Origin: Calditrichota bacterium
Lineage (GTDB): Bacteria; Calditrichota; Calditrichia; Calditrichales; Calditrichaceae
Direction of reading: 5' to 3'
Assembly: GCA_024278755.1 (NCBI GenBank)
Contig: JAJRSO010000027.1
Location: forward strand, 58,987 to 122,986
Length of the DNA stretch: 64,000 bases
Positions within the stretch are counted from its first letter, which is position 1; every line of letters begins with the position of its first letter. Positions 1-9,359 of the stretch are shown piece after piece. Both the position numbers and the translations under genes were made by a program. Below the pieces are notes generated by a model. That model saw nothing but the letters and a program-made list of their open reading frames with translations. It had not been told where the DNA came from and did no database searches.

Positions 1-630
1 AAATATAAATTTTCCAAAACAAAACCGATTGTGCTCAAAGTAAAAAAAGGCTCGGGGCAGCCGGCCGTTTCCGCCGTTCAAAACAGCGGTTTAAGTCAAA
101 AAGAAGTAGCTTTGCTGGGCAAAGATATTCATTACATTAAAGAATCGGCCGAGCTGGAACCGATTGCCTACAAACCCTATTTGTCGTTTTATTTTTGGGG
201 CAGTGTTTTGGGGATGCTGGTTTTATTTATGGGCCTTATCGTGTACGACGATAAACAGGCGCGCATTCTCGGAGACGAACGACTGGTGCGCAGTAAGCGG
301 GCCGGCCGTCTTGCTTCCAAACAATTGGCCGTAGCCCGGCGTCATCTGAATGGCGAAGAAAAAGGTGAATTTTATAAGGCGGTTTCGCTGGCCCTGCGGG
401 GATTTGTGCAGGATAAGCTGAACATAGAATTGACCGAATTCAATGCTCCGAATGTCCGTCGAAAGCTAAGTGCCCGCGGCATTCCCGCCGAAGATGTGGA
501 GAAATACGTTGCTGTTTTGGAAGAGAGCGATTTTAAACAGTTTGCCGGAACGGCTTCCTCTTCCGAAGAGCGGAAGGAATTATTTGAACGGTCAAAAACC
601 ATTTTAACCCGGCTGGAAAAGTGGATATAA
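1..630 (+). CDS. batD: BatD-like protein, C-terminal part (cut by window start)
   Basis: The frame is open from the first base, so the N-terminal part of the gene lies outside the window; the GTG at 31 is an internal Val, not a start. What remains is one membrane segment (about residues 60-82 of the fragment) followed by a roughly 125-residue cytosolic tail rich in Lys, Arg and Glu, as at the end of BatD/oxygen-tolerance proteins. BatD proteins are membrane-anchored with large periplasmic domains and sit in bat operons with MoxR ATPase, VWA proteins and BatE. The family call rests on the tail and on the BatE-like gene that follows (the stop lies 2 bases before its ATG at 633). The other bat genes would be expected upstream of the window. 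Confidence 0.75.
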   Translation, partial: KYKFSKTKPIVLKVKKGSGQPAVSAVQNSGLSQKEVALLGKDIHYIKESAELEPIAYKPYLSFYFWGSVLGMLVLFMGLIVYDDKQARILGDERLVRSKRAGRLASKQLAVARRHLNGEEKGEFYKAVSLALRGFVQDKLNIELTEFNAPNVRRKLSARGIPAEDVEKYVAVLEESDFKQFAGTASSSEERKELFERSKTILTRLEKWI

Positions 631-632
631 TT

Positions 633-1451
633 ATGCCAAAAATAAATCATAAAACACAGAGCTTTTTTATGCAAAGGTCTCTTTTCGCTGGTCAGCAGAC
701 ACTTGTTGTTTTTTGGCTGGCGCTGTTTTTGTCTTCGGCTTTGTTAAATGCCGCCACGCCGCGGGAAAATTTTATAGCTGGAAATGAATTGTACCAGCAG
801 GGGAAGTACGAGCAGGCGGCCGCCCGGTATCAGGCGGTACTGGATGCCGGTTACAAAAGCGGAGCGCTCTATTTTAATCTGGGAAATGTCTACTATAAAC
901 TGGATCGGCCCGGTTTATCCCGTCTCAATTACGAACGCGCTGCCCGGATTCTAAAAAATGACGAAGATTTAACCGATAATATTTTACTGTTAAAACAAAA
1001 GCTGGTGGACAAAATACCGGAACCGCCGCGCTTTTTTCTAAATGACTGGAGAGATTTTATATTGGGACTTTTCAGTATTCAACTCCTCACCTGGCTTACG
1101 GCAGGACTGCTGGCCCTGTTTCTGTTCGGCAGCGCGTTGCGCCGGCATGCAATGATTCGCGGCCGGGGCAGACGTTTTCGTTCGCTGTTTATTTTTAGCG
1201 CTGTTTTATTTGTTTTAACGGCGTTTCTTTTCGGTCAGAAAATTTACCATCTTGAAACAGAAGCATATGGCGTTATATTACAGCCGGTGGTTACGGTGTT
1301 TGCCGAACCCAGCGCTTCGGGTACCGAGGTTTTTGTTTTACACGAAGGTACCAAAGTTAAGATAGAACGATCCAGCAACGGCTGGAAGGAAATAAAACTG
1401 GCCGACGGTAAAACCGGCTGGTTGACCCAGGAAAATATGGAGATCATATGA
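633..1451 (+). CDS. batE: BatE-like TPR / SH3 membrane protein
   Basis: A 272-residue protein with an N-terminal signal or anchor segment, a TPR pair (GNELYQQGKYEQAAARYQ, then GNVYYKLDRPGLSRLNYERA), two membrane segments (around LLTWLTAGLLALFLFG and FIFSAVLFVLTAFLFG) and a C-terminal bacterial SH3 domain ending in GKTGWLTQENMEII. TPR plus SH3 is the usual BatE arrangement, and the gene directly follows batD. The start is uncertain: GTG 621 overlaps batD, ATG 633 is taken here, and ATG 669 would begin immediately before the hydrophobic signal segment. Its stop overlaps the next start (ATGA, 1448-1451), so translation is probably coupled. BatE is thought to scaffold the Bat membrane complex; its biochemical role is unclear even in studied species. 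Confidence 0.8.
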   Translation: MPKINHKTQSFFMQRSLFAGQQTLVVFWLALFLSSALLNAATPRENFIAGNELYQQGKYEQAAARYQAVLDAGYKSGALYFNLGNVYYKLDRPGLSRLNYERAARILKNDEDLTDNILLLKQKLVDKIPEPPRFFLNDWRDFILGLFSIQLLTWLTAGLLALFLFGSALRRHAMIRGRGRRFRSLFIFSAVLFVLTAFLFGQKIYHLETEAYGVILQPVVTVFAEPSASGTEVFVLHEGTKVKIERSSNGWKEIKLADGKTGWLTQENMEII

Positions 1452-1954
1452 AATATGCCCGTTTATTAATTCCCATTCTTGTTTTTGTCTTTGGTTGCGG
1501 CGCTTCGCAAAAAACCGTAAAAATGCAGCCCGATCAGGCAAAGAAAACATCCTCCTATGACGAATCATTTGACCCTCTTAGCCTGAAAGATGATGATATT
1601 GTAATTAAACCGAACTCGGGAAAACAGCAAAAAGATAAATCCACATCTGCCAAACCGGTTGAAAAGAAGGAAGATGGACAGATACAAACAGAAGTTGACG
1701 GTTACCGGGTTCAGTTGCTGGCAACCCGTAGCATCGAATCGGCCACGCTTATCAAACAAAAAGCGGAAGAACAGTTTGCCCCGTATGATTATAAGGTTTA
1801 CTGGTCCTTCGAAGCGCCTTTTTATAAAATTCGTATTGGAGATGTTTTAAAAAGAACCGAAGCCGAAACAATCCGTGATTTGGCAAAAACAATGGGTTAC
1901 GATCAGGCCTTCCCGGTACGCAGTAAAGTACACCCGCAGTCAGGCGGTATGTAA
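1448..1954 (+). CDS. SPOR-domain lipoprotein
   Basis: A 168-residue predicted lipoprotein: a short hydrophobic leader ends in a lipobox with Cys17 (VFVFGC). A charged, low-complexity linker (residues about 20-80, rich in Lys, Asp and Ser) leads to a SPOR domain starting at GYRVQLLATRSIESA and covering residues about 85-165. SPOR domains bind denuded glycan strands of septal peptidoglycan, so a cell-wall location at the periplasmic face is likely. The start codon overlaps the batE stop (ATGA), which makes it the last gene of the Bat operon here. The link between Bat proteins and peptidoglycan is inferred from position only. Confidence 0.8.
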   Translation: MKYARLLIPILVFVFGCGASQKTVKMQPDQAKKTSSYDESFDPLSLKDDDIVIKPNSGKQQKDKSTSAKPVEKKEDGQIQTEVDGYRVQLLATRSIESATLIKQKAEEQFAPYDYKVYWSFEAPFYKIRIGDVLKRTEAETIRDLAKTMGYDQAFPVRSKVHPQSGGM

Positions 1955-1987
1955 AAGCCGCTTTTTTAGATTTCATTTTTCCCTTTT

Positions 1988-2022
1988 CGTATTCGGGTTC
2001 CTTTTATTAATACCCGAATACG
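1988..2022 (+). terminator. Possible terminator hairpin after the Bat operon
   Basis: A perfect 11-bp inverted repeat (CGTATTCGGGT at 1988-1998, ACCCGAATACG at 2012-2022) with a 13-base loop lies 34 bases after the SPOR gene stop. No clean T-run follows (ACCGCACTATTTTAATTT), so it may be a weak terminator or only a 3' stabilising hairpin. Confidence 0.35.
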
Positions 2023-2207
2023 ACCGCACTATTTTAATTTCGTGCAGCACGTCACATCATTTCGTTCGCTAAAAGCTTAAATGTTCATTTAAAAAGAGAT
2101 GTAATCGGTTGGATTGTGTTAAAACTACGCATCCGAATAAAGTTAGCCGATTTTAATCCGATATTTAAAATTAAATAAATGTACCGATAAACGAATAAAG
2201 GTTTAAA

Positions 2208-4271
2208 ATGAAATCAATAAAAATAGGTTTATTGTTTATTACGGCGTTACTGACCGCATGTACGCTAAACGAACCCAAGCTTCCCTCCTGGGATACGCAA
2301 TGGGGACTTCAGCTTCCGACAACCGATTTTGTCATGTCCGAAATCATTGACGATAGCACTCTGGTGGCCGATACAACTCAGAACGGTATCCCCATTATTC
2401 GTTTTAGTACTTCCGATACAAGTGAGTGGCAGCGAATTGATAAAAGCGATTTGGCGCTTGACGAATTAAATGAAGCGTATACGATGACGGTGGGCAATAT
2501 CGAGCTGGGTGATGCGGATGAGTTTCAAACGGATACGGTTTACGTAATGGATATTCTGCCTTCCGAACTTTTAATTGGGGATACACTTTTGCCTTATCCC
2601 GATTTTTCCGAAGCGTCGGAAGGGACGGAAGAGTATTCTCACTATGAAAGTGTGCATATTTTAAGCGGAAATATCTGGCTGACCTTTCACAATGAGATGT
2701 TTTTAAATATTGACGCCGGTATGTCCGTAAAACTATATAACAACGATGGCTCCGGAACGCAAATCGGCGAGTTTATTTTTAACAGTCCTATCCCAACGGG
2801 CACATCCGTAAATAGTGAACTGCTTAATCTGGCGGATAAAACCATTTCTAATAAGATCCGGGTTGTCTATTCTATTCCCATTATGGGTAACGCTTTGCCA
2901 ACTATTTTAACCGATGAGATGAAACAGGGTTATTATTTCAGCGACATGTTTATGGATAAACTGGTGGTCGACGAAGCGCGGGCAATCGTGCCGGATCAGG
3001 AATTTGTCTATTCCGATTCACTTTTGCTGCCTGAAGGAGATATCCATCTGAGACGTGCGGTTGTGGATAAAGGCGGGCTCATAATTCGTCTGAACAATAA
3101 TATTTCCATTAATGCTCAGGTACAAATTACAATGCCCGATTTCGTGAAAAACGGAAATCCCAAAACAATCAATACTCTTCTCTCTCCGGGAGAACAGACG
3201 GTAGAGAATGTGGCGCTTGATGGTTGGGAGCTGATTAACTCTGTTGATCCCGCTTCTATTATTGACAATATACATATTGAAGTCTCTTCCATGATTGGGT
3301 CGAACGGAGCCATTGTTCCCATTAGCGCAAGTGATTCTGTAACGATAGAAATTGTGGCCGATTCTTTATATTTCTCCTTCATCGAAGGAGATATTGCCAA
3401 GTTAAATTTTGAAATAGAACCGACCGAATCAGAAGCCATCGATTTTCCTTCGGAATTAGAAAGCGGTCTCCGGCTACCCGACCTGGAAATGCGCCTTCTC
3501 TTTGAAAATGAGATTGATTTCCCCATAGATTTGGATTTGCATATTGTGGGGTACCGAATTAAAAATGAGCAGGTAGTTGATTCGGTGCATATTACTTTGG
3601 CCGAAGTCATTCAGAAGAACAGTATTGCGCCGGAAACGGAAATCGTTTTAAATGAAGGTTCCAGCAGTCCGAGCATAGTGGATTTACTGGCAATCCTGCC
3701 CAATAAGATAAAATTTTACGGCCGGGCTACGGTAGACGGTTCGGGCAGCATTGCCGCAAACCAGGGAATGCGGGTAAGATATGCAATAAGTTCGCCTTTA
3801 AGTATTAATATTCCCAATGCCATTTCGCAGGAGAGCGATCCGGATACGCTTACCGAAGAAGACCTCGATAAAGATACCCGGGATATGCTGACAAAAGAAA
3901 TTACGGATGCCCGCGCACAGATTAAGCTGACAAACGGGCTGCCTGTGGGAGTGGAAGTGTCCATCTACCTTGCTTTAAACTCTTCCGATTTAGGAAGCGC
4001 TGTGATTGCCGATTCATCTAAAAAGATTGTATTACACGGCATTGTAGAGGCAGGAGACTCCGATGCGTCCGGCTATGTGTCACAGCCGGTGGTGAGTATC
4101 ATTAATTTTCATCTCTCCGAAACGCAGTTGCAAATTTTTGCCCAGCCGCCGGTTTTTATGAAACAGATCGTTACTATTCAACCCACGTCGGGGACCGTGC
4201 GTTTCCGTCAGACGGATAAGGCTGAGATAGATGCTTTGTTAAAAGTTAACTACATTATGAATCAGGAATAA
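2208..4271 (+). CDS. Large putative outer-membrane lipoprotein, unknown function
   Basis: A 687-residue protein with a lipoprotein signal peptide (Cys18 in LLTACTLNEPK). After acylation it begins with a Pro-containing linker (LPSWDTQWGLQLP), common in lipoproteins of this superphylum. The mature part is acidic, poor in Cys, with many alternating hydrophobic/polar stretches that suggest beta-sandwich repeats; no catalytic motif is recognised. It is followed 11 bases later by a DUF5723-like barrel, so the two are probably co-transcribed and may form a surface lipoprotein/barrel pair. I cannot assign a function. Confidence 0.75.
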   Translation: MKSIKIGLLFITALLTACTLNEPKLPSWDTQWGLQLPTTDFVMSEIIDDSTLVADTTQNGIPIIRFSTSDTSEWQRIDKSDLALDELNEAYTMTVGNIELGDADEFQTDTVYVMDILPSELLIGDTLLPYPDFSEASEGTEEYSHYESVHILSGNIWLTFHNEMFLNIDAGMSVKLYNNDGSGTQIGEFIFNSPIPTGTSVNSELLNLADKTISNKIRVVYSIPIMGNALPTILTDEMKQGYYFSDMFMDKLVVDEARAIVPDQEFVYSDSLLLPEGDIHLRRAVVDKGGLIIRLNNNISINAQVQITMPDFVKNGNPKTINTLLSPGEQTVENVALDGWELINSVDPASIIDNIHIEVSSMIGSNGAIVPISASDSVTIEIVADSLYFSFIEGDIAKLNFEIEPTESEAIDFPSELESGLRLPDLEMRLLFENEIDFPIDLDLHIVGYRIKNEQVVDSVHITLAEVIQKNSIAPETEIVLNEGSSSPSIVDLLAILPNKIKFYGRATVDGSGSIAANQGMRVRYAISSPLSINIPNAISQESDPDTLTEEDLDKDTRDMLTKEITDARAQIKLTNGLPVGVEVSIYLALNSSDLGSAVIADSSKKIVLHGIVEAGDSDASGYVSQPVVSIINFHLSETQLQIFAQPPVFMKQIVTIQPTSGTVRFRQTDKAEIDALLKVNYIMNQE

Positions 4272-4282
4272 TCAGGGACGAT

Positions 4283-5593
4283 ATGATGAAAAAAGTAATC
4301 TTTTTAATAACCGTATGTACAGCGCTTCTGTCGGCCCAGAATTTTGATGGCGTCAGTCAGGGACTTGCCGGAAATTATTCGGCTATGAGCAGAGGCATAA
4401 ACGCGCTATCCTGGAATCCGGCAAACTTAGCATTACCTCGCGGGAATACTATGGAATTAAACATTCTTTCCGTCAATACATTGCTTTTTAACAATAGTTT
4501 TAACCTGAACACATACAACCGTTATTTTACCGCGGAAGGAAATAATGGCGAGTGGAGTACCTCCGACAGAAACGATCTGCTTGATCTTATTGATGACAAT
4601 GGCCTGCGCGTTGATGCGGACGTAACCATGAATGTCCTGGGACTTGCTTTTAATAATTTCGGACTTGCTGTGCAAATGATCGGTCAGGGATATTCGGCGA
4701 TGAGTTCCGATAAAACACCGTATAAAATCTTATTCTTTGGCGATATGTTCGACAATGATTATACGTATAATCAACCTTCTCAGGTTAAGGCTGCGGCTTA
4801 TTCGGCTATGAAAATATCCTTGGGTTATGCCTATCCTTTTAAGATGAAATGGCTGCTGCCGGACTTAAAAGATATAGCGGTTGGATTTAGCTGGAACCGT
4901 TATGTTGGTTTTGGAACCGCGCAGACACGAAAATCCAATCTTTTGTTTAAACGCATTCCCGGTGATGAGGAATCCATTCAATACGCCGTTTCGGTTGAAG
5001 GCCGGGCTGCGTATTCGGAAAGCGGTTCTCCGGTTGGTGTGGGTCAGGGATTTGATTTTGGCATCTCTGGCGGGTATGGCCGCAAGTGGGATTTCTCCTG
5101 GAGCTTCTCGAATATTGGCGCCTCGATACACTGGACCGGCGGTACTCAAAAAGCTATATTTTATAAGGCCGATTCTCTATCTGTATCAGATATGAATAAT
5201 GAAGAGCGGGAATCCACCGAAATATCGATTGATACCACATACGACACCGGTTCCTTTTCTACAGCGCTTCCGGCAGTTATGCGTTTAGGCGCTGTTTATC
5301 GTTTATCTCCAAAATGGAAAATAAGCGCTGATTATCACCAGGGTTTAAATCGTGCCTTCGGTAATTCCGTGCGTATGCGTTTTGGCGCAGGTACGGAATA
5401 TTACGTTTTAAAATGGCTGCCGTTACGGGCTGGTTTTGCGTTGGGAGGCCGTGAGGGATCGCAGGTTGGTTTAGGCTTTGGCCTGCATTTATTTGTTTTC
5501 CAATTGGACTATTCTTTTGCCATGAAAGGCGCCTTATGGCCTACTTATGCAAAAGGGATATTCAATGCGTTAAGTATTAAACTCGTTTTTTAG
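4283..5593 (+). CDS. DUF5723-like outer-membrane beta-barrel protein
   Basis: A 436-residue protein with a signal peptide (MMKKVIFLITVCTALLSAQ) and the N-terminal signature GLAGNYSAMSRGINALSWNP, shared by PorV/FadL-like barrels and by DUF5723 proteins. The rest is rich in aromatic, alternating strands and ends in the hydrophobic strand NALSIKLVF, as expected for an outer-membrane barrel. ATG 4286 is an equally possible start. It lies 11 bases after the large lipoprotein and is closed by the terminator at 5620. Function unknown; PorV-like shuttle proteins and plain structural barrels are both possible. Confidence 0.7.
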   Translation: MMKKVIFLITVCTALLSAQNFDGVSQGLAGNYSAMSRGINALSWNPANLALPRGNTMELNILSVNTLLFNNSFNLNTYNRYFTAEGNNGEWSTSDRNDLLDLIDDNGLRVDADVTMNVLGLAFNNFGLAVQMIGQGYSAMSSDKTPYKILFFGDMFDNDYTYNQPSQVKAAAYSAMKISLGYAYPFKMKWLLPDLKDIAVGFSWNRYVGFGTAQTRKSNLLFKRIPGDEESIQYAVSVEGRAAYSESGSPVGVGQGFDFGISGGYGRKWDFSWSFSNIGASIHWTGGTQKAIFYKADSLSVSDMNNEERESTEISIDTTYDTGSFSTALPAVMRLGAVYRLSPKWKISADYHQGLNRAFGNSVRMRFGAGTEYYVLKWLPLRAGFALGGREGSQVGLGFGLHLFVFQLDYSFAMKGALWPTYAKGIFNALSIKLVF

Positions 5594-5612
5594 GGAGCCA
5601 TAAAAACAGATT

Positions 5613-5655
5613 AAAAAAAGCCCCGTTGGTTAGATACAAACGGGGCTTTTTTTTT
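5613..5655. terminator. Bidirectional rho-independent terminator
   Basis: Perfect 8-bp stem GCCCCGTT (5620-5627) / AACGGGGC (5639-5646), preceded by seven A (5613-5619) and followed by nine T (5647-5655). It therefore works on both strands, which suits the convergent genes ending at 5593 (+) and 5670 (-). Confidence 0.92.
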
Positions 5656-5669
5656 AGAGATTCAGTTGT

Positions 5670-7622
5670 TCAATTTACAATACCTTGCACTTCCGTACTA
5701 AGAGGAATGGCCGCCGTTGCCTGTGGTTGTATTGTTCTTTCAGTAATGCTTCCTTCCGGTACATATTCGGGGATAATATCCTGTAATTTTTTATAAATAC
5801 CGGCATGATCTTTTTTGCGGGCAAATTCTTTTAAAACGCTTACATTATGCATCATTAAATCCCAATGGTTGTAATGACTGCCCACGGCCATCGAAATTCT
5901 GGGATGGTCGGTTTTTAACGGGATTTCGGCTTTATTCCATAATTCTTCATATAGCTTTTCACCTGGCCTGCGTCCCACAATTTTAATGGGAATGTCAACT
6001 TCGGGCTGATATCCGGAAAGTTTAATGATACGATGTGCAATGTTAATAAGTTTAATGGGTTCACCCATATCCAGCACATAAATATCATTTCCGTTACTCA
6101 TTTTAGCCGATTGAAGAATAAGCTTAACGGCCTCCGGAATAGTCATAAAAAAGCGTTGCATTTCGGGGTCGGTAATAGTAACCGGCCCACCCTGAGAAAT
6201 TTGTTTTTGAAATAAGGGTACAACGCTGCCGAAACTGCCAAGCACATTACCAAAACGAACGGTTAGCAGTTTGATTTTAGCCTGTGCCGAATAGGATTGC
6301 AGAATCAGTTCGGCCACGCGCTTTGTGGCTCCCATTACAGAAGAGGGATTTACAGCCTTATCAGTAGAAATGAGAACAAATTTTTCTACTTTGGCCTCTT
6401 CGGCCAGTTTCATCATATTTAAAGTACCCAAAACATTATTTCGTACCGCTTCCTCCGGATGACTTTCCATCAGAGGTACATGTTTATATGCGGCGGCATG
6501 AAAAACGATATCGGGCTGAGTTTCCGCAAGAACGGTTCTGATTTTATCCGAATCCAGAATATCTGCGATAATAATGTCATATTTTGTAGGTTGTTCCAAC
6601 TGTTGTAATTCATAATCCAGATAGAACAAACTGTTTTCCGTCCGATCCAGACAAATGAGCTTTTCCGGGTGGAGCTGCAGCACTTGCCGTGACAATTCGG
6701 AACCAATAGAACCACCCGCCCCTGTAATAAGCACGGTTTTATGTTTTAGATAATTTGTGATTTGTTCTAAATCAATTTCAATGGGCGAGCGGTCGAGCAA
6801 GTCTTCCACTTTTACGCGACGGATTTGCTGTACTTTTACATGCCCGTTCACAATCTCCCGCGGGCCGGGCACCGTCTGAAAATCAATCCCTGTCTTTTCG
6901 CAGGCTTCCACTATTCGACGCATCTGTCTTGGCGGTGCGGAAGGAGTAGAGATAATAATTTCATCAATATAGTTTTTACTTACAATCTTCTGCAAATCAT
7001 CAACCGTGCCTTTTACACGAACGCCATGTATTTTTGTATTCAGCTTTCTGGGGTTGTCGTCAAGCAAAGCAACCGGATAATACCCTAATTCCGGGTCGCT
7101 TTTCATTTGACGGATGATCATTTCTCCGGCATCTCCTGCGCCGATAACTAAAACATGCTTTTTATTTGCAGCGGTCCATGTCATAATTTTTAAAACAATT
7201 CGCGGCAAAAAACGGGCACCGCCAAGAAAGATGATTGATAATGTCCAAAAAATAAAAAGCACGGATCGCGGAATTACCACAATATTTGCGAAATACAAAT
7301 AAATGATAAATCCAACCCAGCCGGCTGTAGCCGCGCCAAAAAGATTGAGTAGATCCTGTACACTGGAGTATCGCCATTGACTTTGGTTCATACGCAAAAT
7401 ATTAATGAACGCAATATTTATTAAAACGGCCAGAGGCAGGGTGCTTTCCAGAAAAGCAACATGCTCCGGCGGAAGAGCAAAATCAAAACGAACGTTATAC
7501 GCTGTAAGATAAGCCATCGCAAGCAAAAAGGCGTCAAAAATGATTTTAACAAATTTTCGCCCGACTAATTTCTCAGCAGAATTGGTAATTCTCTTATTAA
7601 AAGAAGAATTGTGTCCATTCAT
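5670..7622 (-). CDS. Membrane nucleotide-sugar 4,6-dehydratase (PglF/WbpM/CapD family)
   Basis: 650 residues: about four N-terminal membrane segments, a CoA-binding-like Rossmann domain (VIGAGDAGEMIIRQM), then an extended SDR catalytic domain with NAD motif VLITGAGGSIGSELSRQV. The catalytic stretch STDKAVNPSSVMGATKR has Met in place of the usual SDR Tyr (MxxxK), as in the WbpM/PglF/FlaA1 group of UDP-GlcNAc 4,6-dehydratases. The likely role is the first step toward dideoxy amino sugars for glycans or O-antigen. ATG 7622 is preferred over 7637 because GGAG stands 9 bases before it. A sigma-70-like promoter lies at 7796-7824. It stands alone here; the exact product (inverting or retaining) cannot be read from sequence alone. 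Confidence 0.88.
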   Translation of the reverse strand: MNGHNSSFNKRITNSAEKLVGRKFVKIIFDAFLLAMAYLTAYNVRFDFALPPEHVAFLESTLPLAVLINIAFINILRMNQSQWRYSSVQDLLNLFGAATAGWVGFIIYLYFANIVVIPRSVLFIFWTLSIIFLGGARFLPRIVLKIMTWTAANKKHVLVIGAGDAGEMIIRQMKSDPELGYYPVALLDDNPRKLNTKIHGVRVKGTVDDLQKIVSKNYIDEIIISTPSAPPRQMRRIVEACEKTGIDFQTVPGPREIVNGHVKVQQIRRVKVEDLLDRSPIEIDLEQITNYLKHKTVLITGAGGSIGSELSRQVLQLHPEKLICLDRTENSLFYLDYELQQLEQPTKYDIIIADILDSDKIRTVLAETQPDIVFHAAAYKHVPLMESHPEEAVRNNVLGTLNMMKLAEEAKVEKFVLISTDKAVNPSSVMGATKRVAELILQSYSAQAKIKLLTVRFGNVLGSFGSVVPLFQKQISQGGPVTITDPEMQRFFMTIPEAVKLILQSAKMSNGNDIYVLDMGEPIKLINIAHRIIKLSGYQPEVDIPIKIVGRRPGEKLYEELWNKAEIPLKTDHPRISMAVGSHYNHWDLMMHNVSVLKEFARKKDHAGIYKKLQDIIPEYVPEGSITERTIQPQATAAIPLSTEVQGIVN

Positions 7623-7938
7623 TAATAAAAACTCCATCCCGGATTAATTGACCAATGAAAGGTATAACGATTTTATTTTAGTTTTTGTGAGACAGTTCAC
7701 AGTTGCCGGGTTTATTAAATAAATAATTCCGAATAAATATTCAGTTTAATGACATTTATTAAATAGTTACCGGGATTATTATCTATAATCATAGCAACAT
7801 AGAAAAAAACACCTGATTTGTCAAGATATCACGCGGCCTGTTGATAATCTTTATGCGTAAAATGATCCTTGTTTATAAATGGTTTTTACTTTAATATTCA
7901 CAAGATAATTCGTGAGCTAAATACAAAAAGGAGATACT
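7623..7938. other. Divergent intergenic region
   Basis: A 316-base AT-rich spacer between the dehydratase (-) and the aminopeptidase (+). It holds the minus-strand promoter at 7796-7824 and, at its right end, the Shine-Dalgarno AAAGGAG before ATG 7939. I see no small gene in it. Confidence 0.6.
7796..7824 (-). promoter_or_regulatory. Sigma-70-like promoter of the sugar dehydratase gene
   Basis: On the minus strand TTGACA (7824-7819) and TATGTT (7801-7796) are separated by 17 bases. The leader to ATG 7622 would be about 165 bases. Confidence 0.55.
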
Positions 7939-9330
7939 ATGTTTAAGGCATCCGTTTATAAAGGAAGAAGATTGGAATTAAAAAAACAGTTAAAGTCCGG
8001 ATTAATTCTCTTTTGCGCCAATCAACTTTCTCCTATGAATTATGCGGATAATACGTATCACTTCAGGCAGGATAGCACGTTCCTATATTATTTTGGTATT
8101 AACAACCCGGGATTAGCGGGAATGATAGATATGGATAATAACAGGGATATTTTATTTGCAGACGAATTGGGAATAGATGATATCATCTGGATGGGCCGGT
8201 TAAAAACATTCGGTGAAAAAGCGTCCGAATCCGGAATCGAAAATGTAAAACCGTTATCATCTTTGCCGAAAGTGTTAAAAGAGGCGCAAAAAAAGGGACG
8301 GAAGATACACTATATACAACCGTACCAGGCCCAAGTTATCTTTAGGATGATGGACCTGCTTGATAAAAACCGTGCAGAGCTGATGAACGGAGAATCACAG
8401 GAATTAATAAAAGCGGTGGTCGCTCAGCGCTAGATAAAAGAAGCAGAAGAAGTTACGGAAATCGAAAAAGCGCACGATGTTACGCGCCAGATGCATATAA
8501 CCGCTATGAAAAAAACGGCGCCCGGTATAATTGAAAGTGATATTTCGGGAACGATAGAAGGAATTGCTTTATGCGGCGGCGCCGGTGTCTCTTTCCCGGT
8601 TATTTTATCGGTACGCGGAGAAATCTTACATAATCATTCGCATTCCAATATTATGCAGGATGGCGATTTGCTGGTCAATGATTCCGGAGCGGAATCGATG
8701 ATGCACTATGCGGCGGATATCACGCGCACCTTCCCGGTAAACGGTAAATATTCACTAAAACAGAAAGAGGTTTATGAAATTGTACTAAAAGCGCAGATGG
8801 ATGCGATTGAAGCTCTGAAACCGGGAATTATGTACCGTGACGTGCATTTGCTTGCTGCCCGCATCATTGCCGACGGTTTAAAAGAGGTTGGTTTAATGAA
8901 AGGCGATATGGAAGAGGCCGTCCTGCAAGGAGCGCACGCTTTGTTTTTTCCGCATGGATTGGGACATATGATGGGGTTAGATGTACATGACATGGAAAAT
9001 TACGGAGAAGATTTGATCGGATACGATGAAACCGTTCAACGTAGCGACCAATTTGGTTTGGCCTATTTGCGCCTGGCTAAGAAACTGGAGCCGGGTTTTG
9101 TCCTTACAGTGGAACCGGGTATTTATTTTATTCCCGATTTAATAAATCAATGGAAAAAAGCTAAGAAATTTGAAAATTTTATCGAGTATAAAAACGTAGA
9201 AAAATATATCGGCTTTGGCGGTATTCGCATTGAGGATGATATTCTCGTAACGGAAGATGGGCATCGGGTACTGGGCAGGCCTATCCCCAAAACAGTTCAT
9301 GATGTTGAAACTATGTGCCAATCGCTGTAA
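7939..9330 (+). pseudogene. pepP: Aminopeptidase P (Xaa-Pro aminopeptidase) interrupted by one in-frame TAG
   Basis: The start ATG has a good SD (AAAGGAGATACT). Codon 165 (8431-8433) is TAG, and the same frame then continues without damage to 9330. Before the stop is the AMP_N domain (YHFRQDSTFLYYFGINNPG). After it is the M24B metalloprotease domain with all five dinuclear metal ligands: Asp248 (NDSGAE), Asp260 (ADITRT), His343 (HGLGH), Glu392 (VEPGIYF) and Glu432 (GIRIEDD), counting the stop as 165. The enzyme removes N-terminal residues preceding Pro. A single base change from TCG or TTG would give this stop. It may be a recent pseudogene, a sequencing error or a readthrough site. If translation restarted at ATG 8491, the product would lack the N-terminal domain and no SD is visible there. 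Confidence 0.85.
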
Positions 9331-9359
9331 CACAAATCTAATAATAGGAACAAGTCCGC

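Noticed and set aside
3116..3610. 164-residue minus-strand frame within the large lipoprotein gene
   Set aside because: Antisense to a clearly better plus-strand gene with signal peptide and full length; low-complexity Ser/Ile translation.
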